Below, piece by piece: positions 49,285 to 60,778 of a stretch of 64,000 nt of DNA. This DNA comes from Alisma plantago-aquatica (lineage: Eukaryota; Streptophyta; Magnoliopsida; Alismatales; Alismataceae). Below the pieces are notes generated by a model. That model ran no database searches and was not told the DNA's origin. It saw only the letters and a program-made list of their open reading frames with translations. The position numbers and the translations under genes were made by a program. The stretch is from NCBI GenBank assembly GCA_963693085.1, contig OY856413.1:102994801-103058800 (forward strand). The letters run 5' to 3'. Positions within the stretch are counted from its first letter, which is position 1. The number at the start of each line of letters is the position of its first letter.

Positions 49285-50139
49285 ATGGCAACAAACAACA
49301 ACAACTTTTCTTTGCGATCGGTCCTTGACAAGGACAAGCTAAACGGGACTAACTTCCACGACTGGTATCAGACATTGATAATTGTTCTCACTCAAGATCG
49401 TAAGCTCTATGTCCTGGATACTCCAATTCCAGAGGAACCCTCTCCTAATGTACCAAGGGCATAAAGGGATGCTTACAAGAAGCATGTTGATGATGCCATT
49501 GATGCTAAGTGCTTGATGCTGTGTTCAATGAACCATGAGTTGCAGAGACAACATGAGAACATGGGTGTCATAGAGATGATTCATCATCTTAGGAACATGT
49601 ATGAAGATCAGGCACGGCAAGAGAGATACAATGTTTCTAGGGCACTGTTCAAGTGCGTCATGACAGAAGGAGATCCAGTTGGTCCTCACACACTCAAGAT
49701 GATTGGGTATGTGGAGAACCTGCAGAGACTGGGATTTCCACTGAGCCAAGAGTTGGCTACTGACGTGATATTGCAATCGTTGCCAGAATCATACAGTCAA
49801 TTTGCGATGAACTACAACATGAACAACTTTGATAGGCCACTGTCAGAGTTTTTGGGCATGTTGAGGACAGCCGAGATACAGATGAAGAAGGACAAGCCCA
49901 AGTCTGTGATGGTGATCACGGGAAAGAAAGGCAAGTCCAAGTGCAAGGGCAAGGGAAAAGCTAAGAAAGGTTCTGATGCTAGCCAGGAGCCCAAGACGAC
50001 TTCAGCTCTCAAAGCCAAGGGAGGCGTGACCAAGAAAGGAAATTGCCACCACTGTCAAAAGCCAGGACATTGGAAAAGGAATTGTCCTCTCTATCTGGAA
50101 GAACAAAAGAAGAAGGAGGCGACTGAAGCCTCTGCTTAA
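49285..50139 (+). pseudogene. Ty1/copia gag, one internal stop
   Basis: The frame starts at ATG 49285 (MATNNNNFSLRS) and ends at TAA 50139, 284 residues long. LRSVLDKDKLNGTNFHDWYQ is the start of the copia gag domain (UBN2/DUF4219 type). The body continues to LGMLRTAEIQMKK, then a Lys-rich linker, then a CCHC zinc knuckle CHHCQKPGHWKRNCP near residues 252-266. Gag packages the element's RNA into cytoplasmic particles, and the knuckle binds RNA. A TAA at 49462-49464 (between RA and RDAY) breaks the N-terminal quarter; everything after it is open. Alternative start at 49513 would miss the N-terminal domain. Confidence 0.92.
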
Positions 50140-52518
50140 AGGTGTCATGAAAGTAAACTTGTAACACTTTTTGAGGTATATGATACCAAGATGTAAAGTG
50201 TAAAGCACTCATAATTGGGGCAAGTGTTGCCACCATAGATAGAGTACTTTAGTTTATTTTCAGCCTACAAGGCATGTAATACAGTTATGAACTGCTATTT
50301 CATATATTGCCAAAAGATAGAAACACTTTATTTTGCATATTGTATGACAATGATGGCAATTACTAAAGTTGAGTTTTCAATCTTAAAGATAAGATCTTTG
50401 TGGAAATGCCTTATTTATCTTGTGGTATTTGATATGCATAAGATAAAATGATACCTAAAAGTTATAGATAACTCAAACAATCAAATTAGCATCAATCATT
50501 AGAAATTCATTTCTAGTTTCCATGTGATGGATAAATCTAGACTCTTTTGGTTAGAGAACCAGTAAGAGACATGAATATCTTGTACATGATTAATCAATCT
50601 TCACTAATGGTAGTGGGAGAATGATTATCCTATTAGGTATAATACATGTGATGTATTTACATACCTATTGGGACAAATGCTAATACTTCAAATGGTGTTT
50701 AGAGAAATACCAATATGAATATCTTGAAGTGTTCAAGATTATCATAGATGAAGTGCAAATTTGGTAAGGTATTAATTCTTGAGGAGATCAATGAATGAAA
50801 TACTTGGACCAAATGTTTGAGATCCTTATGAGTGATTATGATAGTGTATCATAGTGAACTCATGATTAAGGCATGGTGAGGTCTAAATCAAGAAGGAATC
50901 ATACTCTAAGGAGTTAGAGAATGATTATCGAATAACTGAATTCTTCTTAATAAAAGAATACCCCACACTAATAAAAGCAATTAAGAATCACAAGAGTTGT
51001 GAGTTCTTATATACTTAACTGATACACCTCAATTATCTATGTGATGAGTTGTTCATGTAATGAGTCAACTATCTAGATGAATATGAGGAATCGAAATATG
51101 AATTATGGTTTATGACCATTACATCCTAAATGACATCCATGTCAACCATAAGGTATGACCTTGATGGTAGCACTCATTGGATAAAATCCATAAGTGCAAA
51201 TGAGTCTTAAGTGTTAAGACACATGGATAACATTTTGAGAAGGATGATGCTTGTTGATTGCAACTTAATGACTTAGACATTTGGCATATGGATACTAAAA
51301 CCGCATTCCTATGAGGAATAAAACAAGGATGTGTACGTGACACAATCTATAAGGTTTATGAATCCATTAATGCAAATGAATTCTATAAGTTACAATGGAC
51401 TAATCAATGTGATTGATTGAGTACAAGCAACTCAGAATTGGATCTTTACTTTGATGATATAGTCAAAGAGTTTGACTGATATGTCAAAGATAAAGAAGGG
51501 ATCTGTGATTTAGTGGGAGCGTGTTCACATTCCACATGTTGATGTGAAATGGAAATGTTCTAGAATGGAAATCCAAAAGTGGAAATTATTTTTAAGGAAG
51601 ATAGAGATGTTTCCTATGTGATAGGAATAGAGATCTATAGAGATAGTTCTCAAAAAACCTCTTGACCTGAAAAGAGAGAGCATACATTGGCAATTTGTAC
51701 TGAAGTGTTCAGTATGCACAGATTCAGTGGGAGAAAACTTGTCCATGCTACATGGAGTTAGTATCCCAAGGCCAAGTGTCCAATTCTTATGAAGAATATT
51801 AACACTAAGAATAGATATGGATCTATCATGTATGTAATCATCCCATTATCTTGCATGTATGGACATGGCAAGAATAAAATGCATTCATCATCTTGTATGT
51901 ATGACATGACAATTTGATGTGCTCATCCTGTTAACTCGTATGTGGGACATGACGAGTGGATGTATGTCTTCTTCCAGTAAGGGTTACTGGAATACCATGA
52001 GAACTTGATAAGTACTTGAGAAGTACTAGTTCTATGGTGATAAGGAAGAGTTTGATGTAAAGAGTTACATTGATGCGAACTTTCGAAAGGACAGAAAATT
52101 AATTGCAAAATATACATAGGATGTATAAAAGTGAAAGTTTGTTAATAATAGGAAGTGTTCCAATAAAACCATTTAAAAGGAAATGTTGAGCATTTATGCG
52201 TTAGAGAACTACAGTGGATACTATATGGATCTGGAAGTTCATGAGATGAACTTATAGATATTCCGCTCATTGATGACAAGTATGGAATCCTTGATCATAC
52301 AATGTGGCTAAAGGTTAGAAAAGGAATACTAGATTGCATATTACGGCAACTCCATCTCATACGTGTGATGTACAACGAATCGATGAGAGACATGCAATTT
52401 ATACTGACTTTGGCAAGGTGTTGCCATTACTCACTATGTTGGCACTAGAGCACAATAACATGTGGGACATGTTTGAATATCACTATGAATATGATTCGAG
52501 AGTGATTGGCTCGCAGTG
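50140..52518 (+). pseudogene. Ty1/copia pol remnant
   Basis: No frame stays open, but copia motifs survive. Near 51280-51325 the phrase HMDTKTAFL matches the RT block DVKTAFLNG. Near 52055-52110 KSYIDANFRKDRKLIAKYT matches the RNase H start, usually YSDADFAGD. Near 52400-52500 LALEHNNMW corresponds to the C-terminal region. Protease and integrase could not be placed with confidence. At 2.4 kb it is shorter than a normal pol, so parts are deleted. Confidence 0.7.
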
Positions 52519-52530
52519 CAAGTGGGAGTC
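52519..52530 (+). other. polypurine tract of element C
   Basis: The purine-rich gcaagtgggagtc lies directly before the 3' LTR start TGTTGG at 52531. Confidence 0.75.
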
Positions 52531-54775
52531 TGTTGGTATGTATGCCCTGAGAGCCAATCATGGGATGATTGGTGGGATACATTAAGATTGATTTGATAAA
52601 CAACATAGGCAAGCTTCCAATTCATTCTGGTTCAGTCATATGAGATAGTGATAGAACAGATTGAATGTCTAGAGAATGACAGTGTTCAATGACGTATGCC
52701 TTCAGGTTCATGACCTGAACGATGAGATCATACAGATGCTAAGAGTTTGTACATTCTTGTTATGTCCCTAGTCGGATGTCATTGTGGAAGGTAAATAGAC
52801 AACAATGACACAAAAGACTAGATTGTGGTGTTGGTTGATGACAAAATCTCATTAGTCATGATATAGAGATATCAAACCAAACACATAGGTACTTGTTAGA
52901 GAATAAGTGTACCGGACAGACCCACCGTGAGTTTGACACATGGAACCATGAGATGGTAGTCACAGTCAGTACTCACAGTGATGGTGGTGAGTGTGATTCT
53001 TAGACCTGAAATCACTGCACTCAACACATGTCGTTGGGCACACTTTGACATCATCAAACGCAGTCCTGAAACATGGGTTGTTATAAAGGTGATGATTGGG
53101 TGGCTTTGACACCTGGGGCTTTTGAGGGGTGAGTGATAGATATGGGATTTGTCCCTCCTGAGGGAGTTTGATATCCATGGCCACTTGATGAGTAGGATTG
53201 AGATAGGCGTGCACACGCATGTGTGAATCAATATGTGATATTGATGTCATACATATCTCGTTCAATCTACTCTGAGATCAAGAAAGTGAATGAACGTTGA
53301 CAAGATGACTGTTCCATGCCTCGAGTTCATTCGGGATATCAGTGACAAAGGAATTATACATTCACTGTAACACCATTCACGGATTGTAGGATGAAAGTTG
53401 TTCTCCAACTTTCTACTTTCACTTGGGTAGTAATGATGTGTGACTAGGCAATGTTCTTTGCTTGTGAAGTCATAAGTGTTATGGACTTTCACTGCCAACG
53501 TGAAATGGACCTATAGGGTCACACACATAGGATTTAACCTGGAAGAGGAGTTTTGTCCACAAAGAATTGTTTAGATTGATTACTAAAGGAGTTTAGTAGT
53601 TCAATTAAACACTCAATCAGTCGATGGCTCAATATCATATGGTTCAAGGTGTTGGATGCATTGATTGGAGTATCGGATTGATTGAAATCGCAATTGACTG
53701 ATTTTTCCCAACCTGTGCTCCCAACCGATCGGCTCAAGTGTTGAACCGGTCGGCTGAGGTTGCTGAACCGGTCGACTAGAGTCTCCAACCAATCGGCTCA
53801 TGACCAGGTTGAAATGATCGGTTCAAGGGTTGAACCGATCGGCTCAACTGGGGCAACCGACCTGTAGGGAAAGTCATGTCGGCAAGAATTTTCCTTTGGT
53901 TTCAAATTGCCCAATACGATTGGGAATAATATTGGTATTTGATACCAATTGGGAAAGAAACAAGGAAAGTCTTTTTGAGCTGGATTAGGACCACGAACCG
54001 ATCGGTTCAGGGCACCAACCGATCGGTTGGATTGCCCCGAACGGTCATCTCAGGTCCAACCGATCAGCTCAATGGCCGAACCGATCGGTTCAGCTGTGAA
54101 CCGATCGTTTCAGGTTGCGAATCGGTTGCTTTTTGTGGAAAATCTCAAACCCTTCTACTCCTGCGTTTAGTCCCGTATTCCCGGGATAGAGAACCCTGTC
54201 CCATGACCCTCCTATATATAGGGGTAGTGGGGGCTTCTCATATAACAACTCAGTGCAACCAGTTGCTCTGCAAAGTTGTCATTCTCTCTGGTTTTGGTAA
54301 CTGTTAGAGAGCACGAGCAAGTGCCTCCCGCAAAAGGGAGGTGCAACAAGGGAAGGACAACTACAGTTGCAACTAGAGGCAGGAGAGTATGTTGGCGACT
54401 AGTACATCAACAGGAGGGTGCGACTCCCTCCACTTCCTTGTGGGACAAGGAGTGTGGAGTTCCAGGTGGTCCGTGTGGACTACTACAGAGGCAGGAGGTC
54501 ACTGCCGCTCAGGAGGATAACTGTCATCCGACAGTCCGGTAGGAGGAGGAGGAGTTAGTCCCGGTGCGACCAGGAGCTGTACAGACGCCGTCCAAGACCG
54601 GAGTTGAAGACCGCGCATTGCGCGAGGTATTGTCGCCAAGCAAGCCTTGGGACAAGGTATGATTCCACAAACCATCCTTTCCCAATATATAGATGTTGAA
54701 GGGTTTCCTCGTGCTGGGTTTGGGGGAGAAAATTTTTGTTTCCGCTGCCTCCTCTGCCTCCCCTAAAACCCAACA
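52531..54775 (+). repeat. 3' LTR of element C
   Basis: 2,245 bp, colinear with the 5' LTR, with a CCGATCGG array at about 53720-54125 and TATA at 54213-54220. It ends CCAACA immediately before TSD agacc. Confidence 0.92.
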
Positions 54776-54780
54776 AGACC

Positions 54781-55351
54781 GTGGATCTTCTTCTTTTAGG
54801 ATGATGAACTAAGAAGCATGAGCACCAGGACCAATGGGCGCATGTGGAGTCCATCTTTAGTGGATTTTTATTAATTCACTTGCCTTCATCGTATCCGTCA
54901 TTTTTAAGGATTAGTTTATTTTTGCCTAGGCTAAGGTGGTGAAAACCCCTAAAGCCTCAATTTTCATCTCTTGATTTAACCACCGCTTTCTTTTGCTTTC
55001 TTTAATCTTTAGTCTTCTCATTCATAATAGTTTTCTTGTGCTAAAAACAATCTTAATTTTTTCTTGTGATAGGGAAAATTTATATTCTTTTTAAGTGCAT
55101 TTTCATTTCAGCATTTCTTTCTTAAGCGTCAATCATAAACCCCCAACTCAACTTTTAATTTCTATTCCAAATCTAAAAATACCAAAAATAAATAACAAGT
55201 TCTTCAAACAATTGGGATTAGAGATAACAATCTTAATAAGTTGTCATGTGTGATTGACCCTTTCTATACTAGCCTTAATCAGAAGTAGAAAAAGGAATAA
55301 ACTCTAGGATAAACATCTTAGTGATTGCAAGTGCTCTGCGATGCATTAACA
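54781..55351 (+). repeat. 3' LTR of element B, second piece
   Basis: Continues the B LTR after the insertion of C and matches 40985-41555. It ends ATTAACA before TSD aatta. Confidence 0.88.
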
Positions 55352-55356
55352 AATTA

Positions 55357-56598
55357 CTTAGTGATATGGATCTTATGTTGTGTTGAACTACGGATGACTT
55401 CTTGAAAACCCTAGATGTTTAGCATTAACATGAGTATGGTGATTAAGCTAGAACGTGTATATGTAGTTGTAAATGTGATGAAATGTTGAATGTAAGTATT
55501 AATACTTCAATGAAAGATGACGAGTCTTACTAATATGATATAAGCCTAGTGCATCTATTTTAGTACAATTTATGGAATAATGAGTATCCCTCATATGAAT
55601 GTGGGTCCTTTTATATAAGTTACATAATAGTAATTTGTGAAGGATGATCATAGATTATGATGTAAGAAGATGTAACCTAAACCATTTTTTTAAGATAAAG
55701 TGATTAGTATAATAAAGAATGATCATTGTTGATTAAGGAAATGGCATTAGTAGTCAATGACATTGTAGACTTATCTAAATATAAGAGACAATATGAACAA
55801 GATGTACTTAATGGTGATTGAAATTTAAAGATGAAATTAATGAAGTTAGTATGATGATGTATTTTATATTTTATTTTAATAACATGTCACTTAACCCAAA
55901 TTAAATGAAATATACTAAGAATTGGACTTTAATAAATGTTAAGTAGTAGAGAAGCATTGTTTGTAAAGTGAATCAAGAAAGATTGGTCCGAATAATGTAA
56001 TAATCATGAAATGAAAGAAGTTGAGACTACGGAATATAAAATGAAGGAAAAAGATGGGAATTAGTAGATGATTCCAAGAATGTAATTCTTATCCTAAAAT
56101 GATGAGTTTTAAGATGCTAGTGAATGACAATCTCAAGTGAGGGATTAAGGGATGCACATAATTGTAGTTGAATTCAACTAAAAGATGAAATTCAAGTATT
56201 TGAATTGATTTACAAGAATGTGTTCTTGAATTGTGACTTGTACTCTAAGAATTGTATAATAGTACAAATTTCAAATGATATTCAACATGTGTTGATTAGT
56301 AACCCCAAATGAAGATTGTGAAATGAAAGAAGAAGAGAACTAAATATGTTATGCATGTATATGCATGAAATTTATTTACATCTTTTGAGATTGGATGGAA
56401 CAAGAATATGTTGTATGATAGGTCTATTCTGAGCATGATGAATGATACATGATATCTATATGCTTTTAATATTTCTGGTTCTAATATCTCTGCTAATATT
56501 TGTTTAGAACTATGATATACAATGAATTGATAAGAAATATGTTGCAATTGAATTTAATATACACTCCTTACATTTAAGAAACCCTGATAAGGGTAAAT
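55357..56598 (+). repeat. 3' LTR of element A, second piece
   Basis: Colinear with 33515-34757 of the 5' LTR. It ends at ...gggtaaat, where the 5' LTR goes on with gtttcataatg and here element D begins. The remaining 2 kb or so of the A LTR must lie beyond 64000. Confidence 0.85.
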
Positions 56599-58395
56599 TG
56601 TGGCTACACACCCCACTATCACATAGACAGCGAGGTGTTACGCGAAAACGTGCGGAAATCACCATAAACCACAAATTACCAAAAACACGGGTTAATTAAA
56701 ACCGATTGCAGAAAGTGGATAAACTGAGAAACTATTACATTTAGGTCCTCATCCTGCGAAGAAACAGGTTATATAAACATTTACAAGATCTTAGTAGTGT
56801 CCACAACTTAGGAGATCAGCTGTCCTATCATCACATGAGTTCATCACCTGTTATTACATACATTAACGACACATATTCGGCCAGCAGTAGGATATACAAA
56901 ATATCATCAGCTATACATCGTGAAACACGTCAAAACACCACCAAGGACCTGAGAGTACATGGATGACTCTAAGAATCTACTACAAAACAACCAAAATAGC
57001 AGCATATCCATCTCTTGCCTTCTACTGCTCGTTTTGCTTCTCGGCCACAACTCCGCAACCACCACCACGTCTAGTTCGAACACCTAAAAGGTTGTAAACC
57101 AGTGGGGTGAGACACACACTCCCAGCGAGAAACATAACTCCCCGACGAAACTACAAAACCTCAGCAAGACTAAAGCAATAGCAGTAGATAACTGATAAAA
57201 GATGTAACAAGAGAAGTTTATATAACAAAGCTACTCATACCATCAAGCTTACCTAATGTACGGAAGGCATGTCACCAAATATCTCTTTTATGGAACATAA
57301 TTAACAAGATAAGATTTATACAATCTTACCACATAACATAAAGAACGTATAAGTAACTATTAGTATAACAAGATTAACTACACAAGTAAGGCCTCAACCA
57401 ATGTCCCGTGTTTTGCCTTATGCAGTAAATACTATTCGGCTGAATTACATATTATTATGCCCTGAGGAAGTGAGCCGTACCGCTCAAATCCAACCGACGA
57501 CTGTGAAACCCAGAGCCAGTGCCATATAAGGTCAGTGGAAGAGCTGAACTCCACGACCTCTCACCTCGTGGTCAGTGCACATGTACAACAAAAGTAGGAC
57601 CGCAGTCTCGTGCTTAGGTGGCCTCAGCCACAGGGTCAGGCTACCCTCTGCCTAGCCCACCTTGGTACAGGTATCAGCACTAGTGAAACTGAGCCACAAG
57701 CCTGTTCACCGTGCTCTGAGCCATGAACGCATTCATGCTCCCATATCACACATCTTGAGCCATGGGCCTGTTCACCATGCTCTTACATATTGAGCTACGG
57801 GCCTGAATCCGCACTCTGGAGTCTACAACTGAAGTTGGACTCTTACCTCCTAACTTTAGGATAGGAGAAACCTCACATATTCAACAATATGCGCTACGGG
57901 TTAGCCCGAAGGAGAACCCGTTTCACCATCACCAGCTCCGGACAATGAAGAATCTATGGCCAGGGCAAAACTACATGATATGTTCCACTGTGATTAATTA
58001 GTATTTTTTATGTGGATTGCAAGATTCAACCAGGTTGTATAACATGCAAACTTATAACAAGAATAAACAACATGAACTCAGAATCATGCTTTTACTGTCA
58101 TCAACATCATCTTGATCCATCACAAGGATCCAACTTTACATGTTACCACTTGGCTTCTTGCCAATCATCTAGATCCATCACAAGGATCATCACATTACCA
58201 TGGGATGTCAATCCCCCATTACATAGTGCCACTTCCTCTCAAGGCTTACATTATCACCATGGGATAGCAATCTCAGGTCATCATCAAAGGATAACACCTC
58301 AACTAAGCACTTTAGCCAACCCAGGTCCTCAGACCAAAACACATCAAGCATATTATCTCATCATCAAGAGTAACCATCAAAGCACTGTTACTCAA

Positions 58396-58433
<38 letters not shown>
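58396..58433. repeat. (AC)n(TA)n microsatellite
   Basis: About 12 AC units followed by about six TA units, inside the D LTR. It is likely variable in length. Confidence 0.92.
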
Positions 58434-60309
58434 CATATCCCTTATTCCTGGCAATGTAACTGTATGAGTCACCTGCATGGTTAGTATCCACACTCATCAT
58501 GAATTAACAAAAGATTCATATTATCAACATAGAGCAACATTGATGATTATATATGTTATCATTCATGCCTCATCCTGTGACCATTGACATAGGTCATATC
58601 ATCTTGCAAGGCTTCTTACATGCTTATCATTTCTTTAGCATTACACAGATAATTCTAGGTGATCATGAATACACAAAATGTCATGTCAAGGTACATAGGT
58701 GTGCACTTTCTATAGCAATTACCATCAAGCATATCAAGGGTTACTATTGTCAACCAAACGTGACATCATAGAATAAGATTTAGCATATAGGTTATCCATA
58801 TAAGGAATGAGACCCTCACTAGAAACACCCACTACCTTCACCAAAGGTAGTATCGAGCAGGGCATTCTCCCCAATCGCCCAACACTCAAATGCATAACGG
58901 TTAAGAAGATTAGCACATATTGGCCAAGCACAAGGGTGTCGAGCATCCAAGGTATAACGATCAAAAGCATATTGTGCAGCAATGTCCAGGATACATATCG
59001 GGCAACGCAGCGTCGTGCACCTCCAAGAATAACGTGCAGCTCAGTCCATGTCATGCAACAGTGCATTGTGCATCTCTGTGTCATGCAATAGCTAGGGTTA
59101 CTACGGCTTACTATATCGGGCATCCTCACTATGCCGTGACACCCAGACCAAGCTAGCCACATATCTCCATATCATCCAAGGTATGACAGCCACTAGGCTA
59201 CCACCTTAGGTCAGGTGTAACGGGCAACACTACTCAACAAGGTATGATGCCCAAGTACATAACTCAAACGGGCGGCAAGGACCTGTCATTCAACCAGCCT
59301 ATCCATGGCCTATCGGCCGACACAAGGCAAGGACCTATTGTGTGACGCCCGTCACAAGGTCAAGGATCAGGATGTATCGCCCAACACAGCCACAACAACA
59401 TAACGTCCAAGGCTCTAGGTCAAGAGGGGTATCCGACGACACCAACCCCAAGCCATATTGGCCAAGGTGTAACCCGATAGGGTCACCACAACCTCAAGCA
59501 CAATGGCACAAAAACCCTAACGGATTAAGAAGATGACTCACCTCTCAACTATCAACAGAGAGGGGTCTTGCCAAGCTTCTTAATACCAATCGGGCAACAC
59601 AAGGTTCAACCACAACCAAGGTCCACAACCACTACAAAGCTCACCTTTCAAGTCCATGGTGAGAGGAGGGTGTTGCTCAAGCAACTAGAACACAAGCTCA
59701 CCTCTCAACTAAAACGAGAGAGGAGTATTGCCCATATTACTAGAACCCAAGCTCACTCCTCAAGACCTAGGAGAGAAAGGGGTGTTTCTCACCAAGAAAC
59801 CCTAGAACATGGTTCAGCCAACAAGAAGCAACTAAGCAAGAAACTAAACTAACAACATATAAGAACAAAAAAGAAGGTAGTGTAGTTAGAATTAGGAGTT
59901 ATGTAACCCGCCTTAAGCAAGCTCCAAGCTCCTAGCACCAAGATCCAAGCACCACCAAGGAAGGAGAGAAAGGCACTCTAGGGTTCGGCCACCACTAGAG
60001 GAAGAAGGAGACTCCAAGAAGGATCGGCCACCAAGCTTGCAAAAGAAGAGGGGTGTCATGCACCAAGGGAGAGGGAGACTAAGGAACTAAAGGGATCCTT
60101 AGCAAGGGAAAGGAAACACATATATAGAAGAGGATGGAGGAGAAACCAAGGTAGAGCAAAGCAAGGTGTCGCCCACCTAGGGACACTTGTCCATGAGCAA
60201 AGCTGCCACTCATAACATGTCCTAAACACATGTCCAAGGCCATTTCCACATGCAAGCATCAAGCACCAAGTGTCCACTAGTTGTGACACAAACGAGGTCA
60301 AAGAGAGTC

Positions 60310-60460
60310 AAAGGGGTCCATGGACGACACACCCACACCACTAGTCGACACACCCACACCAGTGGCTGACACACACCTTGGACGACACACCTCTGGCCGA
60401 TACAGGCATAGGCCGACACACCTAGGCCGACACAAGTAAGCTCTTGCCCGACACAAGGTC
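60310..60460. repeat. GGCCGACACA motif array in the D LTR
   Basis: Six or more copies of variants of ggccgacacacc, cgacacaccc and cccgacacaagg at spacing of 15 to 30 bp. The array lies in the minus-strand 5' portion of the LTR, upstream in U3. Related copies are found in LTR E near 14700-15360. Confidence 0.7.
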
Positions 60461-60761
60461 CAAAGAAACAAGGACAAGGCACCACAAGGCCCAACAAGCT
60501 CAATCAAGCCCAAAGGAACTCAAGCAACAAGCCCAACCCTTCCTCTCAACACAAGAGGAAGCAAGGAGAGGGAGGAACACCTCACAAGGTGGAAAACTTG
60601 CCCACAAACCCTAGACTTGGGTTAATTGCAAGTAGCACCTCCAGCTCTCAACAAAGCACCAACAACCCTAATCACCACTAAGGGTGATTAGCAAGCAACT
60701 AATAATCAAGGTTAAGCAAAGCAAACAGGATAAGCCCTAAACCGAGGTCAGGGTCCTTACA

Positions 60762-60778
60762 AGCTAACCCCCTACAAA
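60762..60778 (-). other. polypurine tract of element D
   Basis: On the minus strand gtagggggttagct lies directly before the LTR start TGTAAGG. Confidence 0.85.

Larger units (their letters stand above)
45591..54775 (+). mobile_element. element C: Ty1/copia LTR retrotransposon, defective
   Basis: TSD agacc at 45586-45590 and 54776-54780. The LTRs (2,249 and 2,245 bp) start TGTTGG and end CCAACA. The primer site is tgatatcagagcc, one base off the initiator-Met type. Gag is nearly whole; pol is heavily decayed. It is nested in the 3' LTR of element B. The LTR pair differs by roughly a few percent by eye, more than F and less than B. Confidence 0.93.
39911..55351 (+). mobile_element. element B: non-autonomous LTR retrotransposon (LARD-like), tRNA-Asp primer
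   Basis: TSD aatta at 39906-39910 and 55352-55356. LTRs start TGATAAATG and end ATTAACA. The 5' LTR is 39911-41555 (1,645 bp). The 3' LTR is 44530-45590 plus 54781-55351 (1,632 bp), split by element C. The primer site matches tRNA-Asp, as in Tat/Athila-type gypsy elements. The interior (41556-44529) has no protease, reverse transcriptase, integrase or zinc knuckle. The gaggacaagcaaagattcaa block before the polypurine tract is common in plant Tat/Athila-related and large non-autonomous elements. Confidence 0.88.
56599..60761 (-). repeat. 3' LTR of element D
   Basis: 4,163 bp. On the minus strand it starts TGTAAGGACCCTGACC and ends GTGTGTAGCCACA. It has no coding content that I recognise; frames such as 59162-58734 are chance frames. 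It aligns from end to end with solo LTR E in several blocks. Confidence 0.85.

Noticed and set aside
58012..58467. 151-codon frame in the D LTR as a gene
   Set aside because: It ends in the AC/TA microsatellite, is His/Ser-rich through simple composition and has no motif.
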